Shown here piece after piece: positions 63,965-64,000 of a stretch of 64,000 nucleotides of DNA. The translations under genes and the position numbers were made by a program. The stretch is taken from assembly GCF_007833165.1 (NCBI RefSeq), contig NZ_VOBQ01000005.1:144876-208875 (forward strand), written 5' to 3'. Source of the stretch: Caenimonas sedimenti. GTDB taxonomy: Bacteria > Pseudomonadota > Gammaproteobacteria > Burkholderiales > Burkholderiaceae_C. The notes beneath the pieces were generated by a model that worked only from the letters and a program-made list of their open reading frames with translations, had not been told where the DNA came from and ran no database searches. The stretch's first letter is position 1. The number at the start of each line of letters is the position of its first letter.

Positions 63965-64000
63965 CCCCACAGGCGGCAGTGGGGGAAGGTGCTATGACAC

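Overview
This is a 64 kb, high-GC, gene-dense chromosomal window. Gene content and order (dnaX-ybaB-recR-MAPEG, moaA-mobA-moeA, pstSCAB-phoU-phoB-phoR, rho after trxA, type B L31, a K+-independent H+-pyrophosphatase, a WxxGxW-repeat protein, and a GC-rich hairpin repeat of the kind found between genes in Comamonadaceae) point to a betaproteobacterium of the order Burkholderiales, most likely Comamonadaceae (Ramlibacter/Variovorax-like). The genus is inference. I see no insertion sequence, prophage, CRISPR array, tRNA or rRNA. The one clear RNA gene is the 4.5S SRP RNA.

Layout. 0-3.6 kb: an NHL-propeller lipoprotein, an FkbM-type methyltransferase and soluble pyrophosphatase (ppa), facing the membrane H+-pyrophosphatase (hppA, 3.8-5.9 kb). 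5.9-8.9 kb: a TetR regulator facing a predicted metal-dependent hydrolase, then an aldehyde dehydrogenase. 8.9-13.9 kb: two tandem diverged copies of a three-gene cassette (secreted protein, Tat-exported M48 peptidase with TPR-like tail, lipoprotein). 14-17.9 kb: an SDR oxidoreductase and the molybdenum cofactor genes moaA-mobA-moeA. 17.9-22.5 kb: an RND efflux pump. 22.6-26.4 kb: rnhA, a methyltransferase, a likely gloB stump, mltD and a WxxGxW/Ca-binding secreted protein. 26.4-29.1 kb: a NitT/TauT-type ABC importer. 29.2-29.5 kb: a pair of three-hairpin elements in inverted orientation. 29.5-32.6 kb: MAPEG protein, recR, ybaB, dnaX. 32.6-42.8 kb: a PurM-like enzyme, SRP RNA, trxA, rho, a hybrid histidine kinase, rpmE2, a membrane glycosyltransferase and a MATE transporter.

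42.7-64 kb is dominated by phosphate biology: the complete pst-phoU-phoBR operon, divergent fasciclin and binding-protein genes sharing the pstS control region, ppx, dgkA, an arsenic operon (arsR, arsI, arsC, aquaglyceroporin, GNAT), sixA, ppk, and an operon for an OlsB-like N-acyltransferase, a PlcP-like metallophosphoesterase and a GT4 glycosyltransferase, followed by a hemolysin III protein and a GlpQ-like lipoprotein. Pho-box-like sequences lie upstream of pstS, fasciclin, ppk and the acyltransferase. The reading is that PhoB controls phosphate uptake, polyphosphate and replacement of phospholipids by ornithine lipids and glycolipids. Arsenate is a phosphate mimic, so the embedded arsenic operon fits that setting.

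The observations most worth a second look are the inverted three-hairpin pair at 29201-29464 with compensatory base changes, the duplicated M48 cassette, the phosphate-starvation lipid operon with Pho boxes, the A9 slippery run in dnaX, the ArsI/aquaporin arsenic operon without a classical efflux pump, and a histone-H1-like tail fused to a ribbon-helix-helix domain behind a palindromic operator.
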